Assembly (NCBI RefSeq): GCF_028532485.1
Contig: NZ_CP116942.1
Location: forward strand, 1,364,001-1,428,000
Direction: 5' to 3'
Source of the DNA: Iamia majanohamensis
Lineage (GTDB): Bacteria; Actinomycetota; Acidimicrobiia; Acidimicrobiales; Iamiaceae
DNA: 64,000 nt
In this document: in pieces, positions 55,742 to 63,669 of the stretch
Numbering within the stretch: the stretch's first letter is position 1
Layout: each line of letters opens with the position of its first letter
Notes under the pieces: model-generated
Seen by the model: the letters and a program-made list of their open reading frames with translations, nothing else
Told to the model about the DNA's origin: nothing
Database searches by the model: none
Made by a program: the position numbers and the translations under genes

Positions 55742-56494
55742 CTACTTCGAGCTGATCTTCTGCTGGAGGGCGGCCAGGCGCTCGGCGAAGGCGGGTTGGT
55801 GCAGCGACCACACCTGGGGGTCGAGCTCGCGCTCGACGGCCTCGGCGTGGGTCTCGATCGCGGCCATGGCCCCGAGGGTCTCCTTCACGTTCACCACCAG
55901 GTCCCGGGGGGCCGCTGCGGCCCGGGCGGCCAGCTGGTGGGCCGTGCCCAGGAGCTCGTCGTCCTCCACGCAGCGCCACACCAGCCCGGCCCGCTCGGCC
56001 TCGGGCCCGTCGAGGACCTCGCCGAAGAGGAGGGCGGCGGCGGCCGCCTGGGGCCCGGCGATGCGGCGGAACATCCACGTGTGACCCCCACCGGGGTGGA
56101 GGCCGAGCTGCAGGAAGCGGGTGTCGAAGCGGGCCTGGCGTCCGGCCAGGCGCACGTCGCAGGCCAGGGCCAGGTTCATGCCCGCCCCGACGGCGGCGCC
56201 GTTCACCGCGGCGATGGTCGGCAGCGGACAGCGCGCCACGCGGAGGAAGCCCTCGTAGATCGCCAGCAGGCCCTCGCGCTCCGAGGAGCCCAGGTCCGAC
56301 AGGTCGGCGCCGGCGCAGAAGGCCCGGCCCTCGCCGGTGACGACGACGGCGCCCACGCCCTCGTCGGCCTCCACGGCCTCGACCGCGGCGACGAGGTCGT
56401 CGCCCAGGGGGCCGCCCAGGGCGTTGCGCCGGTCGGGGTCGTCGAGGGTGAGCAGGGCGACGCCGTCGGTGATGTCGGTGCGGACGAGGCTCAT
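55742..56494 (-). CDS. Enoyl-CoA hydratase/isomerase family protein
   Basis: The 250-residue crotonase has the oxyanion-hole stretch GRAFCAGADLSDLGSS and VNGAAVGAGMNLALACDVRL, with family motif RFLQLGLHPGGGHTWMFRR. The Glu of the classical hydratase pair is not clearly at the second site (GLHPGGG), so the reaction may be an isomerisation or a CoA-thioester side reaction. The N-terminus VALLTLDDPDRRNALGG is canonical. It lies 10 nt after the galE2-like gene on the same strand, so it is probably the last gene of that operon. Confidence 0.89.
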   Translation of the reverse strand: MSLVRTDITDGVALLTLDDPDRRNALGGPLGDDLVAAVEAVEADEGVGAVVVTGEGRAFCAGADLSDLGSSEREGLLAIYEGFLRVARCPLPTIAAVNGAAVGAGMNLALACDVRLAGRQARFDTRFLQLGLHPGGGHTWMFRRIAGPQAAAAALLFGEVLDGPEAERAGLVWRCVEDDELLGTAHQLAARAAAAPRDLVVNVKETLGAMAAIETHAEAVERELDPQVWSLHQPAFAERLAALQQKISSK

Positions 56495-56504
56495 GGGGTG
56501 GTGG

Positions 56505-57548
56505 TCATCCTTCTCCGTCGCGGACGACGGCGGGGGAGTGGCGGAAGAACTGCTCGACGTCCTCCTCGTAGCGGTACTCGGAGTCCTGGGTGCCGATCGT
56601 CTTGCGGAGGCGCACGGCCTCCACGAAGGCGGCTGTGGCCCCGGCCGTCGTGTACGAGTACGAGAAGCCGGCGTCCTTGAGGCGGCGGTTGTCGATGCCC
56701 CGCCCGTAGCGGAGCAGGTCGAGCAGCTCGGGGGGGATGTCGACGCCGAGGCGCCGCAGGGGGGCTGCGGCCAGGCCGGTGCCCACGAAGGGCATGGGGA
56801 TGGTCGGCTTGTCGCAGATGCGGGCGATCTCGCTCCAGGGGAGCAGGCCGTCGCCGGCGACGTTGTAGATGCCGGGGTGGCCGCCGCCGATGGCGAACAG
56901 CAGCGAGCGCACCACGTCGTCCTCGTGCACCAGCTGGATGCGGGGGTCGAACCCCAGCACCGACGGCACCGCGGGGAGGCGCAGGGCCTTGCTGAACGGC
57001 GTCGACAGGCGCGGCCCGAGCACGTTGCAGTAGCGCAGCAGGGTGACCTCGACGTGGGGGTTGTCGATGGCGAAGTCGCGCACGTAGCCCTCGACCTCGA
57101 GCAGGCTGTGCTCGATGCGGGTGCGGGGCGTCGACTTGCGGTTGGTCGACTCGGTGAACCACACGGGGTCCCGCGGCGTCGACCCGTAGACCAGGGCCGA
57201 GGACTTCACCACCACGTTCTCCACCGTGCTGCCGGGCGTGGAGGCCGCGGCGAACAGGTTCATGGTGCCGATGACGTTGATCTCGTGGAGCTGGCGGCCG
57301 GTGGCCCGGGTGCTGTCGACCACCAGGAAGGTGTGGACGATGGTGTCGACCTTGGTGGCGGCCACGATCCGGGAGAGGATCGAGTAGTTCTCGTCGGAGC
57401 GGACGTACTCGGTGCGCTCCAGGCGCACCTTGGGCTCCTCGGTGTCGAGGCCGATGATGACGTCGACGTCGTCCTGCTCCTCCAGGGCCTGGGCCAGGCG
57501 CCCGCCCCAGAAGGTGCCCAGGCCGGTGATGAGGACGCGACGGCCCAC
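56505..57548 (-). CDS. NAD-dependent epimerase/dehydratase (GalE2-like)
   Basis: The 347-residue extended SDR starts VLITGLGTFWGGRLAQALEE (the GxxGxxG variant GLGTFWG). The active-site Tyr/Lys are unclear: after the Ser in VVKSSALVYGST there is no YxxxK at the usual place, although Lys138 and nearby Arg could substitute. The C-terminal region YEEDVEQFF is shared with mycobacterial galE2 (Rv0501). Its pairing with an acyltransferase gene 3 nt away copies the mycobacterial Rv0501-Rv0502 order, which argues for a shared envelope-lipid role. Confidence 0.87.
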   Translation of the reverse strand: MGRRVLITGLGTFWGGRLAQALEEQDDVDVIIGLDTEEPKVRLERTEYVRSDENYSILSRIVAATKVDTIVHTFLVVDSTRATGRQLHEINVIGTMNLFAAASTPGSTVENVVVKSSALVYGSTPRDPVWFTESTNRKSTPRTRIEHSLLEVEGYVRDFAIDNPHVEVTLLRYCNVLGPRLSTPFSKALRLPAVPSVLGFDPRIQLVHEDDVVRSLLFAIGGGHPGIYNVAGDGLLPWSEIARICDKPTIPMPFVGTGLAAAPLRRLGVDIPPELLDLLRYGRGIDNRRLKDAGFSYSYTTAGATAAFVEAVRLRKTIGTQDSEYRYEEDVEQFFRHSPAVVRDGEG

Positions 57549-57551
57549 GGC

Positions 57552-58424
57552 CTACCCGAACCAGACCGAGCGGCGCTGCTGGAGCATCTCGAAGAGGGCC
57601 TCCTGGATGCTCTGGCGGATCTCCTCGGAGCAGTCCATGATGCGGCTGCGCGAGTAGCGCTCCTGGTCCGGGGGGACGTCGAAGGTCACCGGCGGCAGCA
57701 CCCGCAGCTTGAACTTCGACGGGAAGTAGGCGGCCGCGCCCAGCGGCCCGAAGGCCAGCATGTTGGCGGTGATGGGGAAGTACGGGGTGCCGAGCAGCTT
57801 GGCCAGGGCCGGGACCCGGGCGAGGGTCGGCATCGACTCCTCGGCGCCCACCACCGCGATGGGGATGATCGGCACCCCGGCGCGCATGGCGATCTCGACG
57901 TAGCCGCCCCGGCCGAAGCGCCGCAGCCGGTAGCGCTCCTGGTAGGTCTTGGCCGGGCCCTTGGTGCCCTCGGGGAACACCAGCACCAGCTGCTCCTGCT
58001 CCCGGAGCAGCCGGTAGGCGTTGTCGGGCTGGGCCACGACCCCGCCGTTGCGGGCCCACAGGGTGCCCACCACAGGGAGGGACTTGAAGTAGTGGTCGGC
58101 CAGGCCGTAGACGGGCCGGCCCATCTCGGTCTCGATGCCGTGCATGATCGCCGGCGCGTCGGAGGGGACGGCGGCGGCGTGGTTGGCCACCAGCAGGGCG
58201 CCGCCCCGGGCCGGGATGTTGTGGAAGTCCTCCCACTCGACCCGGAACCACTTGTCGTAGAGGGGGGCGTAGACCTTGCGGGCCAGGGCGCGCATGCTCT
58301 CGCTGCGGCCCCACTCGTCGACGTCGCCCATGCGGGGGTCGTCGAGGGGCTCGGCCTCGTCCGCTGCGGGGGGCGGGGCCACCGGCACGAGGGCCGAGGA
58401 GCGCTCCTGGGTCGGACGGGCCAT
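57552..58424 (-). CDS. Lysophospholipid acyltransferase (PlsC family)
   Basis: Transfers acyl chains to lysophosphatidic acid or a related acceptor at the membrane. The 290-residue protein has the catalytic NHxxxxxD as NHAAAVPSD in GALLVANHAAAVPSDAPA, the phosphate-binding FPEGTKGPAKTY, and IPIAVVGAEESMP. The N-terminal 60 residues are Pro/Ala/Glu-rich and probably disordered. The ATG at 58424 is preferred because upstream codons run into the repeats. It overlaps a compact operon with the GalE2-like epimerase and an enoyl-CoA hydratase. Confidence 0.92.
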   Translation of the reverse strand: MARPTQERSSALVPVAPPPAADEAEPLDDPRMGDVDEWGRSESMRALARKVYAPLYDKWFRVEWEDFHNIPARGGALLVANHAAAVPSDAPAIMHGIETEMGRPVYGLADHYFKSLPVVGTLWARNGGVVAQPDNAYRLLREQEQLVLVFPEGTKGPAKTYQERYRLRRFGRGGYVEIAMRAGVPIIPIAVVGAEESMPTLARVPALAKLLGTPYFPITANMLAFGPLGAAAYFPSKFKLRVLPPVTFDVPPDQERYSRSRIMDCSEEIRQSIQEALFEMLQQRRSVWFG

Positions 58425-58453
58425 CGGGCGCAGCGTACAACCCCCTCCCGACG

Positions 58454-58514
58454 GCCTCGCAGGCCTGCGGTCACGGTCCCGCCTGCCTCGCAGGCCTGCG
58501 GTCACGGTCCCGCC
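58454..58514. repeat. Two perfect 30-bp tandem copies
   Basis: The same 30 bases occur at 58454-58483 and 58485-58514 with one base between (period 31). Each copy contains the palindrome GCAGGCCTGC. The repeats lie just upstream of the acyltransferase gene, in the gap that also holds the next twin palindromes. Confidence 0.92.
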
Positions 58515-58530
58515 GGCCGGTCTCCCCCCG

Positions 58531-58648
58531 GTTCTGAGGCACGTGGCTGCCATGGGTGGCGGGTGGGTGCCTCAGAACGGTGCGGCCGGCGTCTCCCTCG
58601 GTTCTGAGGCAGGGAGGTGCCGTGGGTGGCGCACGGGTGCCTCAGAAC
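58531..58648. repeat. Twin palindromes upstream of the acyltransferase operon
   Basis: Two 48-nt copies lie at 58531-58578 and 58601-58648, 70 nt apart. The first has perfect 12-bp arms GTTCTGAGGCAC/GTGCCTCAGAAC with an inner GCCA/TGGC stem. The second keeps the arms (GTTCTGAGGC/GCCTCAGAAC) while its interior differs at several positions. They lie before the acyltransferase start and after the stop of the Cas4-like nuclease gene. Confidence 0.92.
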
Positions 58649-58662
58649 GGAGGAGGGCGTGC

Positions 58663-58682
58663 GGGGGGGGGGGGGGGGGGGG
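58663..58682. repeat. Run of 20 G (poly-C on the transcript)
   Basis: Twenty consecutive G bases end one base before the nuclease stop codon (complement at 58684-58686). Such a run is rare even at this GC content and can vary in length by slippage or be miscounted by sequencing. It lies outside the reading frame, so it cannot alter the protein. Confidence 0.85.
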
Positions 58683-58683
58683 T

Positions 58684-59640
58684 TCAGGCGCGGTCGCGGT
58701 CGTCGAGGAAGGCCTGGCCGACGGTGCAGCCCTCCAGCTCGCGGCACCAGCGGCAGGCGCCGGAGGGGCGGAGGACGGGCTCGTCGCCGCCGTGGAGGAC
58801 GCCGACCATGCGCTCGACGCCGTCGGCCACCCGGGCCGCGGCCGCCTCCAGCATCCCCTCGGTGACGGCCTCGACGTGGAGGCTGCCGGAGTCGAGGTAG
58901 GACGACGCCACCGCCCGGGGCGGCACGCCGGTGCGGAGCGTCTCGACCAGGGCGTAGAAGCGCAGGTCGTCGAGGTGGTGCACGGCGGTGGACCCGGTCT
59001 TGAAGTCGACCACCACCTTGCCGGCCCGCATGCCGTCGGCCTTGCCCAGGGCCAGGTCGACCCGGCCCGACAGCACCACCCGCCCACCGCACAGCTCGGT
59101 GCGCAGCGACTGCTCGGTCACCGGCCGCCACACCGGCTTGAGCGGGGGCCAGACCTCGGTGAACGACGTGACCCGGGCCACCGCCGCCCCCCGGACCTCG
59201 GCCCGGTCGTCCTCGTCGCAGTCCCGCAGCCAGTCCGACATCCACCGGTCGGCTCCGGCCAGGCGCTCGATGGCGGTGTCGACCAGCTCGGCCGGGGTGG
59301 AGGGGGACCGCCGGTTGAGGGTGAGCTCGATGGCCTTGTGGGCCACCGCGCCCTGGACCACCGCCGGGGAGGGCACGAAGTCCGACGTGGTGGCGTCGGA
59401 GCGCCAGCGGGCCTCGCAGCCGTGGATGGTGGCCAGGGCGTGCTTGTTCACGAACAGCGACTCCCCGTCGGGGATGGCCGTCGCCGGGCCCGAGAGCTCC
59501 CCCTCCAGGTCGCGCCGCAGCCGGGCCCGCAGGTCGTCGGGGAAGACGGGGCGGTCCTCCCGACGGGCGGCCAGGCGCTCGAGGGTCTCCCGCTGGACCG
59601 GCGTGTGCTCCGCCTCGTCGGGGAGGGCTGCCTCGCTCAC
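58684..59640 (-). CDS. RecB/Cas4-like PD-(D/E)XK nuclease with Fe-S cysteines
   Basis: This stand-alone 318-residue exonuclease-like protein has catalytic residues His101 (QGAVAHKAIEL), Asp195 (SGRVDLALG), Asp212-x-Lys214 (VVVDFKTGS) and Tyr229 in the RecB motif LDDLRFYALV. Cys75 (IHGCEARW) with Cys296-x2-Cys299-x5-Cys305 (CRWCRELEGC) matches the split 4Fe-4S site of Cas4 and AddB. No helicase, Cas or CRISPR genes lie around it. Single-strand 5' or 3' end processing in repair is likely, but unproven. The start at 59640 faces the promoter of the small gene at 59696. Confidence 0.88.
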   Translation of the reverse strand: MSEAALPDEAEHTPVQRETLERLAARREDRPVFPDDLRARLRRDLEGELSGPATAIPDGESLFVNKHALATIHGCEARWRSDATTSDFVPSPAVVQGAVAHKAIELTLNRRSPSTPAELVDTAIERLAGADRWMSDWLRDCDEDDRAEVRGAAVARVTSFTEVWPPLKPVWRPVTEQSLRTELCGGRVVLSGRVDLALGKADGMRAGKVVVDFKTGSTAVHHLDDLRFYALVETLRTGVPPRAVASSYLDSGSLHVEAVTEGMLEAAAARVADGVERMVGVLHGGDEPVLRPSGACRWCRELEGCTVGQAFLDDRDRA

Positions 59641-59695
59641 GGGGCGAGGCTACGCCCACGGCTCGCTGTCACAGGGGGGTCCCATACTCGGGGAC

Positions 59696-60013
59696 ATGGA
59701 CGCCACCGCCGTGCACTTCGCCGCCGCCGCCCGGCTGCTGGGCGACACCGCACGCGCCCGGGGCCTGGTCGTGCCGGCCTTCCGCAGCCCACCCCGCCGG
59801 TCGGGGGCGGCCCGCACCCTGCGCCGCTGGTCGGGCGGTGGCGCCACCGTGTCGGTCGAGGTCCGGGGCCGCCCCTACGAGGCGGTGGTGGCCGACATGG
59901 TCGAGGGCGTGGTCGTCGCCAACCGGGTCGAGGGCCCCGACGCCACCCGCTTGCGCACCGCCCTCTGGGCCGCCGTCCTCGAGGGCGAGGGGGGCACCAT
60001 GGCCGCGGCCTGA
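59696..60013 (+). CDS. Small hypothetical protein
   Basis: This predicted 105-residue protein has an N-terminal helix AVHFAAAARLLGDTARARGL and a beta-like segment ATVSVEVRGRPYEAVVADMV that reads like a small globular domain. The family is unknown. The ATG at 59696 follows CATACT by 7 nt, a leaderless-looking start in the divergent gap with the nuclease gene. The last 10 codons and stop are duplicated further downstream (see the repeat at 59986). Confidence 0.62.
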   Translation: MDATAVHFAAAARLLGDTARARGLVVPAFRSPPRRSGAARTLRRWSGGGATVSVEVRGRPYEAVVADMVEGVVVANRVEGPDATRLRTALWAAVLEGEGGTMAAA

Positions 60014-60141
60014 GGGCCGGGCCACGCACGACGAGCCGTGGTCGGACCGGACCCCGGGACGCCGCGGCCGGTGGTCGAGGGGGGCACCATGGCCGCCGCC
60101 TGAGGGCCGGGCCACGCACGACCAGCCGTGGTCGGACCGGA
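59986..60141 (+). repeat. 66-bp direct duplication of a gene's 3' end
   Basis: Bases 59986-60051 recur at 60076-60141 (period 90) with a handful of substitutions, one of them CGCGGCC to CGCCGCC. The unit includes the final codons and the TGA of the small gene plus the following GGGCCGGGCCACGCACGAC, which can pair as CCACG/CGTGG. The second copy no longer belongs to a gene. Confidence 0.9.
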
Positions 60142-60439
60142 TCCTGGGGTCGGCCCGGCCGGCGGCCGAGGGGGCGGGCGCGGCCCTCGCAGGCAGCCCG
60201 CCTCCCGCCGCGGCACAGGGCTCGGGACGAGGTGGATGGGGGCGCGCCGCGGAGGTGGTGGGCGCAGCGGGCGACCGACCCGACGGAGAACGTCGCCCAC
60301 CTGACGCAGACCGGGGGCGGCGAGAGGAGGCGGCGGCCCGGGCCGCACGGACCGGTCGACGACGTCGGCGCGCCCGCCGCGCTCGCGCGGCCGGCGGCGC
60401 GGTCGCGGGCGCGTCGAGGGGCGGCGGTACGGTCCGGCG
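60014..60439. other. Non-coding spacer with decayed duplicate
   Basis: Besides the second copy of the 66-bp duplication, these 426 nt contain no gene I can support. Both strands read as Pro/Arg/Gly-rich noise. The right end holds a TACGGT hexamer for the next gene. Confidence 0.55.
60428..60433 (+). promoter_or_regulatory. -10-like TACGGT before the methyltransferase gene
   Basis: The hexamer ends 6 nt before the ATG at 60440, with no ribosome binding site between. Confidence 0.45.
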
Positions 60440-61609
60440 ATGGCCCCACCCCCGCCGCCCGCCCGCCGGGGGCGGTCGTCCCGCCCCGACCGGCACCGGG
60501 CCGTGGTCGTCTGCATCCCCGGCCTGGAGGACATCGTCGGCGCCGAGCTCGACGCCCTGGGCATCGCCCACCGCCCCGCCGGGGCCGGGGCCCTGGCCGG
60601 ATGGGTCACGGACCGCCAGCTCTACCTGGCCAACGTGGCCCTGGCCTCGGCCACCCGGGTGCTGGTCGACGCGGGCACGATCACCGCCCGCACCTTCGCC
60701 GACCTGGAGTCCCGGGTCCACGAGGTCGACCTCTCGCCGTGGGTCGAGCCCGGGCGCCCGGTGCGGATGCGGGTCTCCACCCACCGGGCCCGCCTCCAGC
60801 ACACCGGCGGCATCGAGGACCGCATCCGTCGGGCGCTGGACCTCGGCCGCCCGCCGCCCGCCGACGACCCCGACGCCCTGCTGGTCGTGGTGCGCAACGA
60901 CCGCGACCGGATGTCCTTCCGCGTCGACTCCTCCGGCGCGCCGCTGCACCACCGTGGGTGGCGGGGGCCGCAGGCCAAGGCGCCGCTCCGGGAGACGGTC
61001 GCCGCCGCCTGCCTCACCGCCGCGGGCTGGACGCCGGACCGACCCCTGGTCGACCCCTTCTGCGGGTCGGGGACGATCCCCATCGAGGCCGCCCGCCGGG
61101 CCGCGGGCATCGCCCCCGGCGCCGACCGCACCTTCGCCTTCGGCGACTGGCCGTCGTTCGCCCCCGGCACCTGGGCGTCGGTGCTGGCCGACGTGGAGCG
61201 ACGGATGGCCGACGCGGCGGCGGCCGAGCCCGCGCCGATCCTGGCCCGCGACCGCGACGCCGGCGCGGTGGCGGCCACCCGGGAGAACGCGGAGCGGGCC
61301 GGGGTGGCCCACCGCGTCACCGTCGAGCAGGGCGCGGTGTCCGACGCCCGGCCGCCCGAGGGGGCCACGGGCGGCCTGCTGCTCACCAACCCCCCGTGGG
61401 GTGGGCGCACCGGGGGCGGCGGCGACCTGCGGGACCTCCACGCCCGCATCGGCCAGGTCGCCACCGGGTCGTTCCCCGGCTGGGCCGTCGCCCTCCTGGT
61501 GGCCGACGCCCGCCTGGGCCGGGCCACCGGCCTCGACCTCGCCACCCGCCTCAAGACCCGGGCCGGTCCCACCTCGATCACCCTCCTCGCCACCACCCCG
61601 CCGGCCTGA
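60440..61609 (+). CDS. THUMP/UPF0020-type RNA (guanine-N2) methyltransferase
   Basis: The 389-residue protein is similar to the N-terminal methyltransferase half of RlmKL and to Trm14-like enzymes. A THUMP-like RNA-binding region occupies about 20-165 (VVVCIPGLEDIVGAELDALG; RVHEVDLSPWVEPGRPVRMR). The UPF0020 methylase follows with RPLVDPFCGSGTIPIEAARR as SAM loop and the catalytic NPPWG in LLLTNPPWGGRT. It likely makes m2G in rRNA or tRNA. It is shorter than RlmKL, which has a second methylase domain. The ATG at 60440 is followed by a Pro/Arg-rich leader. Confidence 0.88.
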   Translation: MAPPPPPARRGRSSRPDRHRAVVVCIPGLEDIVGAELDALGIAHRPAGAGALAGWVTDRQLYLANVALASATRVLVDAGTITARTFADLESRVHEVDLSPWVEPGRPVRMRVSTHRARLQHTGGIEDRIRRALDLGRPPPADDPDALLVVVRNDRDRMSFRVDSSGAPLHHRGWRGPQAKAPLRETVAAACLTAAGWTPDRPLVDPFCGSGTIPIEAARRAAGIAPGADRTFAFGDWPSFAPGTWASVLADVERRMADAAAAEPAPILARDRDAGAVAATRENAERAGVAHRVTVEQGAVSDARPPEGATGGLLLTNPPWGGRTGGGGDLRDLHARIGQVATGSFPGWAVALLVADARLGRATGLDLATRLKTRAGPTSITLLATTPPA

Positions 61610-61642
61610 GCCGCACCGGCCCCGCCGCACGAGGGGGATCCC

Positions 61643-61760
61643 AACCTGCGGCACCTTGGGGACAGGACCGCCCTCATCTGCCGCAGGTCTGGGGAACGCA
61701 GGACGGTCATCGCAACCTGCGGCACCTGCGGGACAGGACCGCCCTCATCTGCCGCAGGTT
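61643..61760. repeat. Twin palindromes after the RNA methyltransferase gene
   Basis: Two copies of about 47 nt lie at 61643-61689 and 61714-61760, 71 nt apart. Both begin AACCTGCGGCACCT and end TGCCGCAGGT, so the outer arms pair over 10-11 bp. The middle GACAGGACCGCCCTCATC is identical in both. They lie in the gap between the methyltransferase and deacylase genes. Confidence 0.92.
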
Positions 61761-61866
61761 CGGGCCTCGTGGTGCGGTCGGCCCGGTGGCCGTCGCCGGG
61801 CACGGGGGACCGGGGCGGCCTACGGTCTGCGGCCGGCGGGGGGACAGCGCCACGGAGGAGCCAGCC

Positions 61867-63630
61867 ATGCTCGACCACGTCATCCGCGGAGGATCGATCG
61901 TCGACGGGACCGGGGCCACGCCGGCCACCGGCGACGTCGGGGTGCGCGACGGCCGCATCGTCAGCATGGGCGGCCGCATCGACGAGCCCGCCCGGGAGGA
62001 GGTCGACGCCGACGGCTGCATCGTCACCCCGGGCTGGGTCGACGTCCACACCCACTACGACGGCCAGGTGACCTGGGACGACGCCCTGGAGCCGTCGGCC
62101 ACCAACGGCGTCACCACCGTGGTCATGGGCAACTGCGGCGTGGGCTTCGCCCCGGTCCGCCCCACCGACACCGAGGCGATCATCGACCTCATGGAGGGCG
62201 TCGAGGACATCCCCGGCACCGCCCTCCACGCCGGCATGCCGTGGGGCGAGTGGGAGACCTTCGGCGAGTACCTCGACCTGCTCGACGGGCGGTCCTACGC
62301 CCTCGACGTCGGCGCCCAGCTGGCCCACGGCGCCCTGCGCTTCTACGTGATGGGCGAGCGGGGGGCGGCCAACGAGGACGCCACCGCCGAGGACCTGGCC
62401 CAGATGCAGGCCCTCGTCACCGGGGCCCTGGAGGCCGGGGCCCTGGGCATCACCACCTCGCGCACCATCGGCCACCGCTCCAGCTCGGGCCGGCCCGTGC
62501 CCGGCACCTTCGCCGCCCCCGACGAGCTGCTGGCCCTGGCCGAGGGGATGAGGGCGGCCGGCACCGGCGTGTTCGAGGCCATCGTGGCCGGCACCATCGG
62601 CCGCCTGGAGGGCCTCGGCGGCGAGCGCTCGACGCCCATCGAGGAGGTCCCCCTGCTCACCGCGGTGTCGCGCACCAGCGGCCGGCCGGTGACCTTCACC
62701 GTGGCCCAGCTCTTCGAGGACCCCGACCACTGGCGGCGGGTGCTCGACGCCACCGCCGAGGCCAACGCCGACGGCGCCGACCTCCACCCGCAGGTCATCC
62801 CCCGGTCGGTCACGATCATGACCAACCTCGACACCTACCACCTGTTCCGGGGGCGGCCGACCTACGAGAAGGTGGCCGACCTGCCCCTGGCCGAGCGGGT
62901 CGTCGAGATGCGCCGGTCCGAGGTGCGCGAGGCGATCCTCGCCGAGCGTCCCGAGACGGGGGCACCGGACCTCTCGGACAACCTCACCGCCCTGTTCGCG
63001 GTGGCCCTGCCGCTCACGTTCCCGCTCACCGAGCCGCTGGACTACGAGCCCACGCTCGACCAGTCGCTCGCGGCCCAGGCCGGGGCCCGGGGCGTCTCGC
63101 CCGAGGAGCTGATGTACGACTGGCTGCTGGCCGACGAGGGCAAGGCGTTCTACGCCGTGCTCGGCTCGAACTTCGTGAGCGGCTCGCTCGAGGTGTGCCG
63201 GGAGATGCTGGCCGACCCCCACACGGTCACCGGCCTGTCCGACGCCGGGGCCCACGTGAACCTGATCTCGGACTGCTCGGCCAGCACCTTCCACCTCACC
63301 CACTGGGCCCGGGACCGCACCCGCGGCGAGCGCCTGCCCCTCGAGCACCTGGTGGCCAAGCTGTCGGGCGGCAACGCCCGCCTCTACGGCCTGGGGGACC
63401 GGGGCGTGCTGGCCCCCGGGAAGCGGGCGGACGTGAACGTCATCGACATGGACCGCCTGGAGATCTCGGCGCCGTACCTCCGCCACGACCTGCCCACCGG
63501 GGCCAGCCGCATCCTCCAGCCGGCCCGGGGCTACGAGGCGACCATGGTGGCCGGCACGTTGACCCGCCGGAAGGACGCCGACACCGGTGCCCGCCCCGGC
63601 CGCCTCGTCCGCGGCGCCCGCACCGCCTGA
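61867..63630 (+). CDS. N-acyl-D-amino-acid deacylase / D-aminoacylase-type amidohydrolase
   Basis: The 587-residue amidohydrolase-fold protein has metal ligands in GWVDVHTHYDGQ (HxH), the family's MGNCGVGFAP with the metal-bound Cys, a YDWLLADEGKAF block, and SDAGAHVNLISD with the catalytic Asp. The C-terminal beta-sandwich closes with APGKRADVNVID. Members remove N-acyl groups from D-amino acids or act on related N-acyl compounds. The ATG at 61867 is preceded by GGAGGAG. Neither a substrate transporter nor a regulator is adjacent. Confidence 0.9.
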   Translation: MLDHVIRGGSIVDGTGATPATGDVGVRDGRIVSMGGRIDEPAREEVDADGCIVTPGWVDVHTHYDGQVTWDDALEPSATNGVTTVVMGNCGVGFAPVRPTDTEAIIDLMEGVEDIPGTALHAGMPWGEWETFGEYLDLLDGRSYALDVGAQLAHGALRFYVMGERGAANEDATAEDLAQMQALVTGALEAGALGITTSRTIGHRSSSGRPVPGTFAAPDELLALAEGMRAAGTGVFEAIVAGTIGRLEGLGGERSTPIEEVPLLTAVSRTSGRPVTFTVAQLFEDPDHWRRVLDATAEANADGADLHPQVIPRSVTIMTNLDTYHLFRGRPTYEKVADLPLAERVVEMRRSEVREAILAERPETGAPDLSDNLTALFAVALPLTFPLTEPLDYEPTLDQSLAAQAGARGVSPEELMYDWLLADEGKAFYAVLGSNFVSGSLEVCREMLADPHTVTGLSDAGAHVNLISDCSASTFHLTHWARDRTRGERLPLEHLVAKLSGGNARLYGLGDRGVLAPGKRADVNVIDMDRLEISAPYLRHDLPTGASRILQPARGYEATMVAGTLTRRKDADTGARPGRLVRGARTA

Positions 63631-63657
63631 CCCCGGGTGGCGCACGCCGTACCGCCG

Positions 63658-63663
63658 TAGCGT
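63658..63663 (+). promoter_or_regulatory. -10-like TAGCGT before the dioxygenase gene
   Basis: The hexamer ends 6 nt before the GTG at 63670. Confidence 0.4.
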
Positions 63664-63669
63664 GTCTGC

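Noticed and set aside
58684-59640. Cas4 gene as evidence for a CRISPR system
   Set aside because: The Fe-S nuclease matches Cas4 motifs, but no cas1, cas2 or repeat array is present in the window.
58276-63630. Plus-strand open frame of about 1780 codons
   Set aside because: It runs through repeats, the poly-G tract and genes on the other strand. Only the part from 61867 is a gene.
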